DNA of 59,321 nt from Bacteroidia bacterium (GTDB lineage: Bacteria > Bacteroidota > Bacteroidia > J057). Below the pieces are notes generated by a model, which ran no database searches, was not told the origin of the DNA, and was given only the letters and a program-made list of their open reading frames with translations. The position numbers were made by a program, and so were the translations under genes. The stretch covers positions 1 through 59,321 of the forward strand of contig JAUIKF010000053.1 of the NCBI GenBank assembly GCA_030430575.1, written 5' to 3'. Within the stretch, counting starts at the first letter, position 1. Each line of letters begins with the position of its first letter. Shown piece after piece: positions 51,501 through 59,321 of this stretch.

Positions 51501-53706
51501 TCACCCCTCCCCCACTACTATAGGTGACCAGGGAGTCCAAGCGATCGGCATCATCATAATGGTATAGACTATAACTACCATTTGCCTGATCGAGGCGAGT
51601 GATTCTCCCTGCATTGTCATAGGTAAATGTCGTAGTTTCGCCAAAGGGATTGGAAAGACTTGTTAGGCGGTTGTTGGCGTCATATTGATAGGAAGTCACC
51701 CCACCATCAGGGTCTGTCATGCCAGTCCGATTGCCGACATCATCGTAAGTGTAATAGATCTGTTTGCCCCAATTAAGGGCATTTTTCCCAGTTAGGCGGT
51801 TGTTCGCGTCATAGCTAAAGCTCAAAGTCAGAGCGCTATTAGCGGCACGGGTGAGGTTGCCTACAGCATCGTATTCGTAGGTGTCACTGGTGCTGCCATA
51901 GCTACGTCCGATGAGTCGATCGAGGTCATCATACGTATAGGTAACGGGGTTGCCATTGGCGTCCGTTTTTTGCAACAGGTTACCTTTCCCATCATACATA
52001 TAAGTTGTCGTATTTCCTTCCGCATCCACTTCTTCTGCTAATAGGTTTTGGGAATTATAGGCAAAAGAAGTGGTATGACCATTGGCATTTATCAAACCCG
52101 TCATATTGCCCAGCTCATCATAGCGGTATTCCGTTCGCCCAGCAGTCGTATTTACCGCTACCAAACGGTCGAGTGCATCATACTCATAGTCATGACGCCG
52201 CCCATCTTCGTCAATTCTTGCAGTGAGATTCCCTTTGGGGTCATATTCGTAGCGCAAGATATTTCCTTCAGCATCTTGAGAGGTAGTCATCCGGTTGAGG
52301 GCATCATAGGTATAAGTCACTGAATGCCCATTTGCATCAGTAGCGGTGAGGAGATTGCCTAGCCCATCATAGGTAAATTGCTCATTGCCAATAGGATAGG
52401 TGACCATCGTGAGGTCATCCATACTGTTATAGGCAAAAGTGACTATATTGCCCTCGCCATCTGTAGCAAATGACATCCTGCCTTGGCTGTCATATCCATA
52501 GCTTTCAGATATATTGTTGGGGCGGTCTACGCGGGTGAGGTTGCCTTTATTGTCATATATAAATTGGCTGCGATTGCCATTTTTGTCAATGACACTCGTC
52601 AATCGATTATAGACAGGATCGTAGGTATACGTAGCAGTTTTGCCATCAGCATCCGTTTCCGAAATACGGTTGCCGAGGTTGTCATACGTAAAGGAGGTTC
52701 GGTTTTGATTGGCATCCTTGAGCTGGTCCACATTATTAGCTGCATCGTAGGCATATTCCGTCTGGAATCCACAGCAATTGCCCTTTTGCTCCAGTACTTT
52801 TCCATCAACATCAAAAGTATAGCTGGTCACCTGAGTTCCGGATTGCCCTTTTTCTACTACCAATGTTTCATTCAGTCCTGTATAGGTCATCGTCAAGGTG
52901 GACAGGCATGAATTGAGCCGTTTGACTTGTGCAGCAGAATTGTACTCTATGGTGAAAAGGTTCCCATTTTCGTCAGTCATCTGGATCATTCCATAAGCGG
53001 GATCATAGGCATATTCCATGAACCCATTGAGGGGATTTAGCACCTTGATGAGATAGCCATCGGCATCATAGGTGTAGGAATAACTTCGGCTAGGCGAGAC
53101 ATTATTATCGATGATCTGGGCTAAATGATTCCCTATCCACATAAGCTGTACTGTGCGTCCTGAGGCATTCGTAATCAATACAGGACGGTTACTGGAGTAA
53201 GTGATCGTGAGATTATTTCCATTGGGATCGACTATGGAGGTAAGTCGCTTGTGGCCAGCATCATCAAAATAGTATTCCATTCCTTCCTTGGTGGTAAGGC
53301 GAAACTTTCCACTTTGGTAGGCTTCCCACTGATCAAAGAATCCAACAGGCGGGACATATTGTCCTCCACTGAACGTGTATAAATCACGGCGCCCATCCCG
53401 TCTCTCCACGATGACATTTTGCCCTGAACTATCATAATCATAGCCCATATTATAAGGGAAAGTCCAGCCTCGCCCAAACCCCCAATCCATCGTATCTCGA
53501 AAGCTGTTATAGGAAAATGACAAGTCCAATGGCATACCCCTCCCTGGGATGAATAGATCTGTTCGTTGGTAGAAATAATTGCCCGTAAAGCTATTGACTT
53601 CCATGCCCGATGGGCCTTGGATATTGGGTCTGTTGATGTTTTGGGCTGAAAGGCTTGTGACGAAAGCGCTAATAAGAACTAGCCAGCCGATATATATAGT
53701 CTTCAT
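45574..53706 (-). CDS. Giant RHS-repeat / Ig-like-repeat protein with T9SS sorting domain
   Basis: 2710 residues. Signal peptide (to about LSAQ, 21); an N-terminal RHS shell start (MEVNSFTGNYFYQRTDLFIPG, GFGRGWTFPYN); about 25 YD repeats (YTYDxxGNLTxxxDxNG); RHS core (YYYRARYYDAEVGRFGSEDI ... FIDPTGE, about 970-1010); a polar lysine-rich stretch (about 1015-1160) where a toxin would sit in polymorphic systems; a domain beginning ITGPAGYGPERWVSVRDQVPY; Ig-like strands; 14 PKD/Ig-like modules of about 74 residues (FCxGDSVTLxxPxGYxxYxW); and a T9SS type A sorting domain (IRVFPNPNNGLFYVKAQF ... YLLRFRVNNENLYKKLEI). Exported by T9SS to the cell surface or medium; likely adhesin or shell. Last gene of a unit with the CARDB protein upstream. 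Confidence 0.88.
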   Translation of the reverse strand: MKTIYIGWLVLISAFVTSLSAQNINRPNIQGPSGMEVNSFTGNYFYQRTDLFIPGRGMPLDLSFSYNSFRDTMDWGFGRGWTFPYNMGYDYDSSGQNVIVERRDGRRDLYTFSGGQYVPPVGFFDQWEAYQSGKFRLTTKEGMEYYFDDAGHKRLTSIVDPNGNNLTITYSSNRPVLITNASGRTVQLMWIGNHLAQIIDNNVSPSRSYSYTYDADGYLIKVLNPLNGFMEYAYDPAYGMIQMTDENGNLFTIEYNSAAQVKRLNSCLSTLTMTYTGLNETLVVEKGQSGTQVTSYTFDVDGKVLEQKGNCCGFQTEYAYDAANNVDQLKDANQNRTSFTYDNLGNRISETDADGKTATYTYDPVYNRLTSVIDKNGNRSQFIYDNKGNLTRVDRPNNISESYGYDSQGRMSFATDGEGNIVTFAYNSMDDLTMVTYPIGNEQFTYDGLGNLLTATDANGHSVTYTYDALNRMTTSQDAEGNILRYEYDPKGNLTARIDEDGRRHDYEYDALDRLVAVNTTAGRTEYRYDELGNMTGLINANGHTTSFAYNSQNLLAEEVDAEGNTTTYMYDGKGNLLQKTDANGNPVTYTYDDLDRLIGRSYGSTSDTYEYDAVGNLTRAANSALTLSFSYDANNRLTGKNALNWGKQIYYTYDDVGNRTGMTDPDGGVTSYQYDANNRLTSLSNPFGETTTFTYDNAGRITRLDQANGSYSLYHYDDADRLDSLVTYSSGGGVIDRFSYTYDSTGNRLSMTDLTGTHHYRYDGVSRLDSVVYSDGTTEIFRYDGAGNRLLRIYAGDSTVYTYDKADRLISAGGITYTFDANGNMTSKTDTSGTTTYVWDGLDRLIKVTMPNMDVHQYAYDALGNRILHIAPGGVETRFFWDGDNVLMELNGMNQTTTRYTSYMAMDSWVSMRQGANSYFYHKDGLGSITSLTNATGNVQNTYAYEAFGKMRHQTGAVANPYTYTGRRWEGTMGLYYYRARYYDAEVGRFGSEDIFNDIYEHPLSLNRYTYVENNSLNFIDPTGELFFLPIIGKVVGAAVSGYRIYRGLNKIYRSSKAIYKAVKGFYKYRLLRKLVSTKFYRALSQNKLYRFTRKAGRFCNRLNKRYEKLKKSLGAKIPGGNKFQKYYKRYKEESELARDLYSVLDEAVNVESEMEEADDNYILEKGEDFIKSHPCYKTFEGAQELYGLFKNINEINDWVISIIQAYDPNDITGPAGYGPERWVSVRDQVPYQIRFENDPDFATAPAQEVLISLPFDDNMDPRTFRVGDFGFGPLTFTVPPNTLFYTQRLDARDSLGLFVDVQAGIDIGNNRAFWRFRSIDPATGLPPADPTVGFLAVNDSLLANGEGFVDFTIGMDTVLSQTGDTLSAQANIVFDINPPIFTNIEKHLIDAVAPTLQIGNPPGIIDSLILLDLIVQDDSGGSGVQAFDVFVSENGAPMRLLAGGLTADTMLAFQGDQLSEYCIYSLARDNVNNLRDNTVQPDFCFFVRDTVYMDIYSPMAGQVFCAEDTVNIQWRSRNVQSLDVYYSADSGQTFIALALGLAADDTAYQWALPDSLAGGTAYQIKITTTWPDSTFAGFSDSTFTVIKLAKPIITALDPTAFCQNDSVRLLGPNAFAGYQWTSGDSTQGITLRNSQPIALQVVDVYGCKSPYSDSLSIIAYPLPPQPVVTASDTLTFCDGDSVTLQGPAGYAHYTWGGADTLPSLTVYQSGTYALTVTDSNACVSPISAGTLVTVNALPPQPMIMAQGPTTFCADDSVLLAAPTNYVDYRWSTGSTDSSIWVNTSGGYTVSVIDGNGCESITSASQQVIVNALPPQPLITGDDDFCAGDSTALMATTGYVGYHWSNGDTTQLTTVYTGNLFTVSVIDTNGCESPISAGFATTVYPLPPQPVVTASDTLTFCAGDSVTLQGPTGYAHYTWGGADTLSSLTVYQSGTYALTVTDSNACVSPTSAGTLVTVNALPTQPMVMAQGPTTFCADDSVLLAAPANYVDYRWSTGSMDSSIWVNTSGGYTVSVIDGNGCESFTSVAQQITVNALPPQPLITGDDDFCAGDSTALIATAGYVGYHWSNGDTTQLTTVHTGNLFTVSVIDTNGCESPISAGFATTVYPLPPQPVVTASDTLTFCAGDSVTLQGPAGYAHYTWGGADTLASLTIFQSGTYALTVTDSNACVSPTSVGTVVTVNALPPQPMITGNLEFCAGDTTVLTTIGGMKSYIWSNGGISASIMVDSAVSIYVTVVDSNDCSSLQSDSVQTLINPLPPTPIITGDSVFCMNDSTTLIAPAGFATYLWSNGDTTVFISVAISDTFDVVVTDQKGCSNKSIILFYTVINPLPAKPTITPQAQTRFCDGDSVLLTAPMGFLTYNWSSGDTIDAIWVDASGIFQVSVVDSNQCESILSDSLEVIVDSLPAQPVVMGDRTFCEGDSTTLTGPLGLARYLWSSGDTTASLTLKASDTLTLCITDLNGCKGPISDTVFVQKNLLPPTPTILGDTILCEGDSLLLTAPPGYTLYDWNNGKMDSVIWVAQPGSYRVSVTDQNGCTSDSSDSIKVIQLSVPAKPVISRSNPDSLRASVTGTKYVWTFGGMILQDSTQTIFATQNGTYTVTVYNGPCPSEVSDTFSITTALEDKLAGAIIRVFPNPNNGLFYVKAQFDQSTLVEIALFNAIGQEVYRQDAYARQGRLDEMIRIKGLAAGVYLLRFRVNNENLYKKLEIR
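47150..48715 (-). repeat. Tandem 669-bp higher-order repeat inside the RHS/Ig gene
   Basis: Three Ig-like modules A-B-C (223 residues) are repeated as A-B-C-A-B-C-A. The marker tgacgcaagcattgctgtca occurs at 47193, 47862 and 48531, exactly 669 bp apart, and DNA identity between copies is visibly very high, much higher than between other modules of the gene. Confidence 0.9.
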
Positions 53707-53755
53707 GATGATCTTTTATGCTATTTGGGATAAAAAATTAATAAATAGGACCTGC

Positions 53756-56700
53756 TTATTCCACTAGTCTAAAGCCCATGCTATTCACTACTGTGGCCTT
53801 GGTATAGATCAAAATAGCGCCCCGTGCGCCTGGTCGCAGCACATTTGGCGGACCATTTGGCTCTGTCAGTTCCACATACAATCTCGTATCTTGCCGAGCA
53901 AGGTCTGGCACCTGGAATGCAATAGGGGTCCCATCTAGGCTAAGCACGAACCTCGTAGGGACAGGCAAGTCTATCAAGCCTGTATTTTCATACTCAATGA
54001 TCATACTCGCAATACGATTGGGCCGTGTAGCACGGGGGTGTTGTATATTGACCACCAACGCCTGACCTACCAAGCTAGCAGGGATCACGCAACTCCCATT
54101 TCCTACCAACGGGCCTGTGCCACCAGCAGGTCCTGGTACGACCTCAAATCCACGGACTAGAACTGCCGTATCCCCATTTATTTTCTCCAGTTTCACATCA
54201 TATAGGCCAATACTTGCATTAAACAGGTTGAATGATGCAAATACCGTAGAGGGATTGACATATTGTACAATCACACCTTGGATGATCCCCAAACTATCGT
54301 GTTTCAAATAAGGTGTCATCCCTACTTCAAATTTCCCTCCCTCTATCTTCACAGTCACGCCTCCGGTATTCCCCCCTCGATTCGCAGTCACTTGGATGAT
54401 TTCGAAGGGCAAAATCTCCGCTAATAGGGTGATGTTCTGGCTAGTGCCAATGGTATCTTCTCCATATCCCATTAAGTAATAAGTACCAGGTTGTAGGCTT
54501 GGGATGATTACTTCCTGCTTGGTTTGAAGCAGCGTCAAAGGGCCATAATCATATACCGTACGGCTCGGGATATCACCGTCACTGAGGTAAAGCTGGTTGA
54601 TGCCATGCGGAGAGGGTCCATCAAGCGTGACACGCATCGTCTCGCCAGCCAGATTGGCAGGCACTTCTATGCGGTAGTACAGACCTTTATTGTCCACCAA
54701 TATATCTGGCGTGACAGGTAAACCGATTGGTAATTCGGGCACATCTATGTATATGCTATCAACTGAGGCCCCATCATTATTCCCGTCATCAGATTCAAAA
54801 ATATTGTTGTGCAGGTCGACACGTACAATGACACGATGGTACCCCAGTGACACCCCAGGAATCTCTGCGCATACTTGTTGGTTGAGAGTCAGTTGTGGGG
54901 GTAACGAAAGGATCATGCTTTGATCCGAAACCAGGACATCATTCACATCCCATAGGCTGTCTCGGGAGAGGAAAATCGCCGTTCGCGAATAGCCATTAGC
55001 TGGGTTTTGGCCTATGTTTTCCACGATATAGTCAAAACAAACGGTGTCCCCTATCACGGCACTGTCTGGCTGCACAATGCTATGGACGATTAGATCTGCT
55101 GGGGGAGGTTGGGTAATGATGATAGGCATGGATCGCAGGTTGTTTTGCTCCAGCCCATTTTCAAATACCTGGTTTCGTGCATCGGTCTTAAACAGTAAAA
55201 TGTAGTTTCCTCCCGCAGACACTGGCAAGAATACCTGGGAGCTATCCATATAGCTTTGCCCTGATGCTAACGTAGTGTTGTGCAGATTTCCTCCCAAATA
55301 GGTATCGCCTGGATCCAACACAAAGTCTGTCGAGAGGTACACTTCATCAAACCAAGATGAATTGGCTGGCCCTGAACCAGTGTTATCCACTTCCCAACTC
55401 GCCATAATCGGCTGGCCAGCAGTCCCCTGTGGGGGGATGGAGAAGCGTGAAGCGACCAAGTCTGGTGGTGGCGTCAGGGTGATTTGTAGTGGAATAGACA
55501 ATACATTATTGCTCCGATCAGCATCTGGATTGAGGTCAAGGTGATCGGCCACCATCAGGAGGTAATATGCACCAGCAATGCCATTTGGTAGGCGCACCTG
55601 CTCGGATCGGAAGTAGGACGTGCTGCTATTTATGGGGCCAAATACCGTCCAGTCATCGAGAAAGCGGTCGGAGGCATCCAGCACCGTGTCCGTAGACAAA
55701 TAGGCTCCATCAAACCAATAGTTGGCAGCAGTAATAGTATCTCCCAAGTGAGTAACGCCCCAAGTGATAGGTACAAGCGTTCCTGACATAGCTGTTGCCA
55801 CGCTTTGTGCCTGATCTAGCCGCAGGTCTATCGGGGGATAGGGTTTTACATAAATAGAGTCGCTTTTACGAATGTTATTATTTTCAAAAATATACTCATA
55901 AACCCTGTTGGGATCATCTGTCCTTGCACAGAAATAATAATGGCCGCCAACCAGGCCATAGGGAATGGTGATCCGGGTCTGAATGGTATAGGAAGAATCT
56001 ACTTCCAGCGTAGATGAACGGCTCACTTGACTTAAGGGAATCAGGGTTTGGCCTAATGTATCGGGACTGAGATATACCTTGTCGAGCCAAGCTACCCCCT
56101 GGGCAGGCCCAGTACCTCGATTGATGACCGTAAACGCCACATCTACAAAATCCCCTCCTTCAACCGTATCCGTTCCCAGATAATTCATGCTGGTTATTTG
56201 CAAGTCTGGATAAGGGGCCAGGATAATATCCACAGGCCCACTCACCTGGGTATTGTTATTTTCCCCCAATCCTTCGTCTACATCATTTAGGTAATCTGTA
56301 AATACATGGACGTAATAAGTGTCAGGGGGTAAAAAGGGCAAAGGAACTGTAGTCATCCTCGCCAAGGTATCCCCCATACCCATCGATGCGCTGAGAGTCG
56401 CCTGGCTGATCTGAATGCCAGTACTTGCATGATACAGAGGACTTGTAGACAGGGTAATCCGTTCTATCCAACTGCTAGGGGGTATGCCTACCATCCCTTG
56501 ATTCTCTAATACCCACTGAATACTGAGCTGCTGGCCTGTCACGGCTTGTGCAGGAACGCTGACTGTACGGACGATGAGATCAGGGCGGCGAATATCAATT
56601 GGAAAGGTAGAAGCACCTATATTATTGTTTTCATTTACCCCTTCAAATATGTTATTGAAATAGTCGGTAAATACAATGAGGTAATAGCTTCCTTGAAAGC

Positions 56701-59173
56701 CAGGAGGTATTTGGGGAGAAGCAGTATGCAAAATGGAATCCCCTTGAGCAAGGGAACTGCTCCAAAACTTTGCACCAAGGAAAAAGTCACTTGGATCGAG
56801 TATTGGGTCGGTAGACAAATAGTAATTGTCTCGAAGTCCGCCACTCCCTTTATCGCCGAGGCCACGATTTTTCACCACCCATGATACTTGAAATGGAAGT
56901 CCCGTACTATCGACCGCAGGCAAGGTCACTTGGCTGACAACCAGATCGGGTTGGATGAGATGAGTCTGCTGGGCACAACGGGCGATATTATTATTTTCTC
57001 CAGAAACACCTTCATACACCCTATTATTAGCATCTGTCTTGACATAAAAATAATAGGCCCCGCTGATTCGACTTGGGATGGTAATCTGGGCGGTCTGCTG
57101 ATAACTTCCGACTGGCCCTAATGCCCCTGTATGGTTAATGGCCCCTAGATAGATCGCTTGACTGAGGTTGGAATCAGGACGTGTCGTAAGATATATTTGA
57201 TCTTGCCACTGTTGGACATTGGTCGTATCAAGCCCTAAATTATCCACTCGCCATGTCAGATTGATCACCTGACCATTGGAAGCTGTATCAATGCAGCTAA
57301 GGACTGTGGCCACCAAATCAGCGGGAGGAATAGCAGTTACCTGAATCACATTGCTACGCTTGCGGTTATTCTGCTCATTGAGGTTCCCAAAAGCGCATTC
57401 ATTCACATTATTATATACATCTGTTTCTACAAAAACATACCAGCTGCTATCTGCAAATGGAGGGAGATTGAATTGGGTTGTCTGTAAATAACTACGGCCA
57501 GCAAGGGTGGTATCCAGAATTCCAACATGAGAGAATGTTCCCACCAAAATGGAATTCGCCACGCTAAAAACCGTATCCTGGGTTAAGTACAAGCGGTCAT
57601 GCCATGACTGTGCCCGTGTCGCTGATGTGCCATAATTGGTGACTTGCCAAACCACCGTGACGAGGTCTCCGGCAAAAGCAAAAGCAGGAGATGCCTGCAC
57701 CGAATCGACCTGCAAGTCAGGTTTGGGAGATATTTGCACCATGATAGGCGTTGCGGTGCTGTCTACATTATTCTGCTCATTCCCCTCCAAAATATTTCGT
57801 CCGTGATCTGCTGCCACAAACACATAATAATCCCCCCAAATACAATCTGGCAGGCTAAAGGTCAATGTATTGGTATAGCTGCCCCCTACTTGCAGGGCGC
57901 TGAAGTTCGTGGCTGCCCCTACGTTTATATCTCCCAACCCTAGGACAGCATCACGTGACAGGTAAACTCTATCTAGCCACAGGCTACTACCTGTAGGGCC
58001 ACTCCCAATATTGTCCACTTGCCAAGTCACGACTATCTGTTGACCGGATAGGGCATTGGCAGGTCCTTGGACATTGAGGGCGACAAGATCTGGCAGTTCA
58101 CGCACGGTGAATTGCTGGACTGGACCTGGGGTGATAAAGCAGTTATTTTTCGATACAAGTTGCCACTTATAGGTCACCCCATAGGAGAGATTTCCTGAAT
58201 AGGCATAAGAAATGCCTGTGATCCCCGAAACCGTTGGGTTTGCAGGGGGACTGGCACTATCAGGCCAGAAATAGAGGTCATAACTGGTGGCATTGGTTCC
58301 AGGAGCCCATGAGAGGACTAAGGGAAGAGCTACTGCGTTGGCGCTATCTACAGGAAGCATATTGCTTACAGCCCCTGGAGCAACAGGTGGGATGACCATT
58401 ACCCGTAAGGTATCTGAAGAAACACATCCAAAGCTATTTGTTGCCGTTACCACATAGTCTGTATCCACAAAAGGGAAAGGGGTGATGCTGGCGCCCGTCT
58501 GTCCCGTAGACCAAAGGAAACTACTTCCAGGCCCAGCAGTAAGGGTAATCGTCTGTCCAAAGCAAATGGTCGTAGGACCAGTAGCCTGAATGCCCACTTT
58601 TGGGAGCGCAGTGATAGCAATAGGTAAAGAGGTATTGGTACAGCCAAAGGTATCCATAACTGTAACCGTGTAGTTTCCACTACTTCCTGCCCAGATACTA
58701 GGGCTTGTCGCTCCTGTGGACCATAGGAGTCCCCCTTGTGTCATGGTAGCTGTAAGCAATACACTATCCCCTTGACAGATCGTATCATTGCCCCCGATAC
58801 TCACAAAAGGCATCCCTGGAAGGGGGCGGACATTGGCATACACCTGCAAGCTGTCCTGGCATCCCTTAAAGTCCGTCACGGTGACAGTGTACAAGCCCAA
58901 TGACAAGCCACTCACATCCTGGCTAGTAGCCCCATTGGACCACTGATACTGATAGAAAGGTGTTCCGCCTCCTACACTTAAATCGATATCCCCTGTCCCA
59001 CATGTATCTGTCACTACTGCACTCAGAGAGATAGGCAAAGGTTCATTTACAAAAAAAGAAGCGCTTTCATTACACCCAACTGCATTGACTACCGTGACTG
59101 TGTATCGGCCTGTGCTGAGGCCACTGATGTCTTGGGTCGTAGCTCCATTACTCCAGCTATAAGTAAATGGCAT
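53756..59173 (-). CDS. CARDB-repeat surface protein, N-terminus lost at the right edge
   Basis: 1805 residues from an internal ATG. Order: three SprB-like/Ig modules (PFTYSWSNGATTQDISGL, YQYQWSNGATSQDVSGL, GGLLWSTGATSPSIW), a fourth Ig-like module, a fibronectin-like domain (about 265-370), then nine CARDB repeats of about 115 residues (PDLVxxxVxxPxxAxxGQxVxVxWxVxNxGxG ... YYVFVxTDxxNxVxExxExNN), two strand-rich domains, and an end MGFRLVE without a sorting domain. The open frame extends upstream to 59257 (RYNLTASGIH before the ATG still fits a SprB repeat) but has no start, so this is a truncated gene. The 49-bp gap to the RHS/Ig gene suggests one operon. Likely a cell-surface or extracellular adhesive protein. 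Confidence 0.8.
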   Translation of the reverse strand: MPFTYSWSNGATTQDISGLSTGRYTVTVVNAVGCNESASFFVNEPLPISLSAVVTDTCGTGDIDLSVGGGTPFYQYQWSNGATSQDVSGLSLGLYTVTVTDFKGCQDSLQVYANVRPLPGMPFVSIGGNDTICQGDSVLLTATMTQGGLLWSTGATSPSIWAGSSGNYTVTVMDTFGCTNTSLPIAITALPKVGIQATGPTTICFGQTITLTAGPGSSFLWSTGQTGASITPFPFVDTDYVVTATNSFGCVSSDTLRVMVIPPVAPGAVSNMLPVDSANAVALPLVLSWAPGTNATSYDLYFWPDSASPPANPTVSGITGISYAYSGNLSYGVTYKWQLVSKNNCFITPGPVQQFTVRELPDLVALNVQGPANALSGQQIVVTWQVDNIGSGPTGSSLWLDRVYLSRDAVLGLGDINVGAATNFSALQVGGSYTNTLTFSLPDCIWGDYYVFVAADHGRNILEGNEQNNVDSTATPIMVQISPKPDLQVDSVQASPAFAFAGDLVTVVWQVTNYGTSATRAQSWHDRLYLTQDTVFSVANSILVGTFSHVGILDTTLAGRSYLQTTQFNLPPFADSSWYVFVETDVYNNVNECAFGNLNEQNNRKRSNVIQVTAIPPADLVATVLSCIDTASNGQVINLTWRVDNLGLDTTNVQQWQDQIYLTTRPDSNLSQAIYLGAINHTGALGPVGSYQQTAQITIPSRISGAYYFYVKTDANNRVYEGVSGENNNIARCAQQTHLIQPDLVVSQVTLPAVDSTGLPFQVSWVVKNRGLGDKGSGGLRDNYYLSTDPILDPSDFFLGAKFWSSSLAQGDSILHTASPQIPPGFQGSYYLIVFTDYFNNIFEGVNENNNIGASTFPIDIRRPDLIVRTVSVPAQAVTGQQLSIQWVLENQGMVGIPPSSWIERITLSTSPLYHASTGIQISQATLSASMGMGDTLARMTTVPLPFLPPDTYYVHVFTDYLNDVDEGLGENNNTQVSGPVDIILAPYPDLQITSMNYLGTDTVEGGDFVDVAFTVINRGTGPAQGVAWLDKVYLSPDTLGQTLIPLSQVSRSSTLEVDSSYTIQTRITIPYGLVGGHYYFCARTDDPNRVYEYIFENNNIRKSDSIYVKPYPPIDLRLDQAQSVATAMSGTLVPITWGVTHLGDTITAANYWFDGAYLSTDTVLDASDRFLDDWTVFGPINSSTSYFRSEQVRLPNGIAGAYYLLMVADHLDLNPDADRSNNVLSIPLQITLTPPPDLVASRFSIPPQGTAGQPIMASWEVDNTGSGPANSSWFDEVYLSTDFVLDPGDTYLGGNLHNTTLASGQSYMDSSQVFLPVSAGGNYILLFKTDARNQVFENGLEQNNLRSMPIIITQPPPADLIVHSIVQPDSAVIGDTVCFDYIVENIGQNPANGYSRTAIFLSRDSLWDVNDVLVSDQSMILSLPPQLTLNQQVCAEIPGVSLGYHRVIVRVDLHNNIFESDDGNNDGASVDSIYIDVPELPIGLPVTPDILVDNKGLYYRIEVPANLAGETMRVTLDGPSPHGINQLYLSDGDIPSRTVYDYGPLTLLQTKQEVIIPSLQPGTYYLMGYGEDTIGTSQNITLLAEILPFEIIQVTANRGGNTGGVTVKIEGGKFEVGMTPYLKHDSLGIIQGVIVQYVNPSTVFASFNLFNASIGLYDVKLEKINGDTAVLVRGFEVVPGPAGGTGPLVGNGSCVIPASLVGQALVVNIQHPRATRPNRIASMIIEYENTGLIDLPVPTRFVLSLDGTPIAFQVPDLARQDTRLYVELTEPNGPPNVLRPGARGAILIYTKATVVNSMGFRLVE

Positions 59174-59224
59174 ATGGATGCCACTTGCTGTCAGGTTATA
59201 CCTCAGACCTAGTGAATAACCTTT

Positions 59225-59321
59225 TTGGAAAAGAGAAAGAGTAGGCAGAATTTTGGATTATCAAAAACAAAAAACTTGCCTACTCAATTACACTTGAGCG
59301 ACGCCCAAATGGAAGCACTAA
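59225..59321 (+). CDS. Possible start of a transposase or other gene, cut by the window end
   Basis: A frame open from TTG 59225 to the end reads LEKRKSRQNFGL then LPTQLHLSDAQMEAL, the latter resembling the beginning of some IS transposases (a 'LTDAQWE'-like helix). An inverted repeat (gagtaggca 59239-59247 with tgcctactc 59277-59285) lies in it. If this is an insertion sequence, it would explain why the CARDB gene on the opposite strand loses its N-terminal part here. Only 32 codons are visible, so this is weak. Confidence 0.25.
   Translation, partial: MEKRKSRQNFGLSKTKNLPTQLHLSDAQMEAL

Overview
The window looks like a chromosomal segment of a Bacteroidota bacterium, most likely a Saprospiria-type marine or activated-sludge lineage (the order is an inference). 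The signs are: a type IX secretion (T9SS) PorT-like barrel downstream of ubiE; C-terminal T9SS sorting domains on two proteins; a sensor kinase with a two-component propeller, Y_Y_Y module and LytS-type kinase domain followed by a LytTR regulator; TAnnTTTG-type -7 boxes; no consistent Shine-Dalgarno sequences; and very large RHS/CARDB/Ig-like surface proteins. Housekeeping genes are rlmD, prfC, nth, engB, ubiE/menG, an arginase and one tRNA-Gly.

Layout. 1-652: two gene fragments at the left edge, a C-terminus of unknown family and a headless 2Fe-2S ferredoxin reductase. 1183-3798 (-): a CBM9-like lipoprotein and a GH28 glycosidase, a small polysaccharide-use pair. 3834-8132 (+): YceI protein, propeller sensor kinase and LytTR regulator. 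8476-11152 (+): OB-fold protein, monohaem cytochrome-like lipoprotein, second YceI and a DUF5777-like beta-barrel. 11333-14391: tRNA-Gly, rlmD, and an overlapping OmpA-like / GldM-N-like pair. 14661-26149: flippase, a deiodinase-like T9SS cargo protein, a 2355-residue SpvB/RHS protein and a glycosyltransferase. 26222-33053: M48 peptidase, two tandem paralogues of unknown function and prfC. 33192-37792 (-): nth, engB and a TPR-CHAT protein. 38017-45267: a HEAT-like lipoprotein, an arginyltransferase-like protein, porT, ubiE, a TPR-adenylate cyclase and arginase. 45574-59173 (-): a 2710-residue RHS/Ig-like/T9SS protein preceded by a nine-CARDB protein whose N-terminus is lost at the right edge.

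The most unusual content is between the genes. Almost every spacer is built from short near-tandem words of 7, 8 or about 10 bp (gttctag, gtttagg, aataggg, ATGA-type, attgatt-type, gtctga-type, cacggatt-type). In many spacers words of one orientation follow the stop codon and their reverse complements precede the next start, so the spacer is a word-level inverted repeat. Some words supply the stop codon and last residues of genes, and one heptad array lies in frame inside a glycosyltransferase. A second, GC-rich modular element (core CTCGCAGYGAG followed by a hairpin with variable stem) occurs at three places, and three other spacers hold pairs of related hairpins. Together these resemble several families of REP/BIME-like elements placed with regard to gene orientation, and are my main candidate for an undescribed system.

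Limits: functions come from motif recognition by eye; no database or folding search was run.
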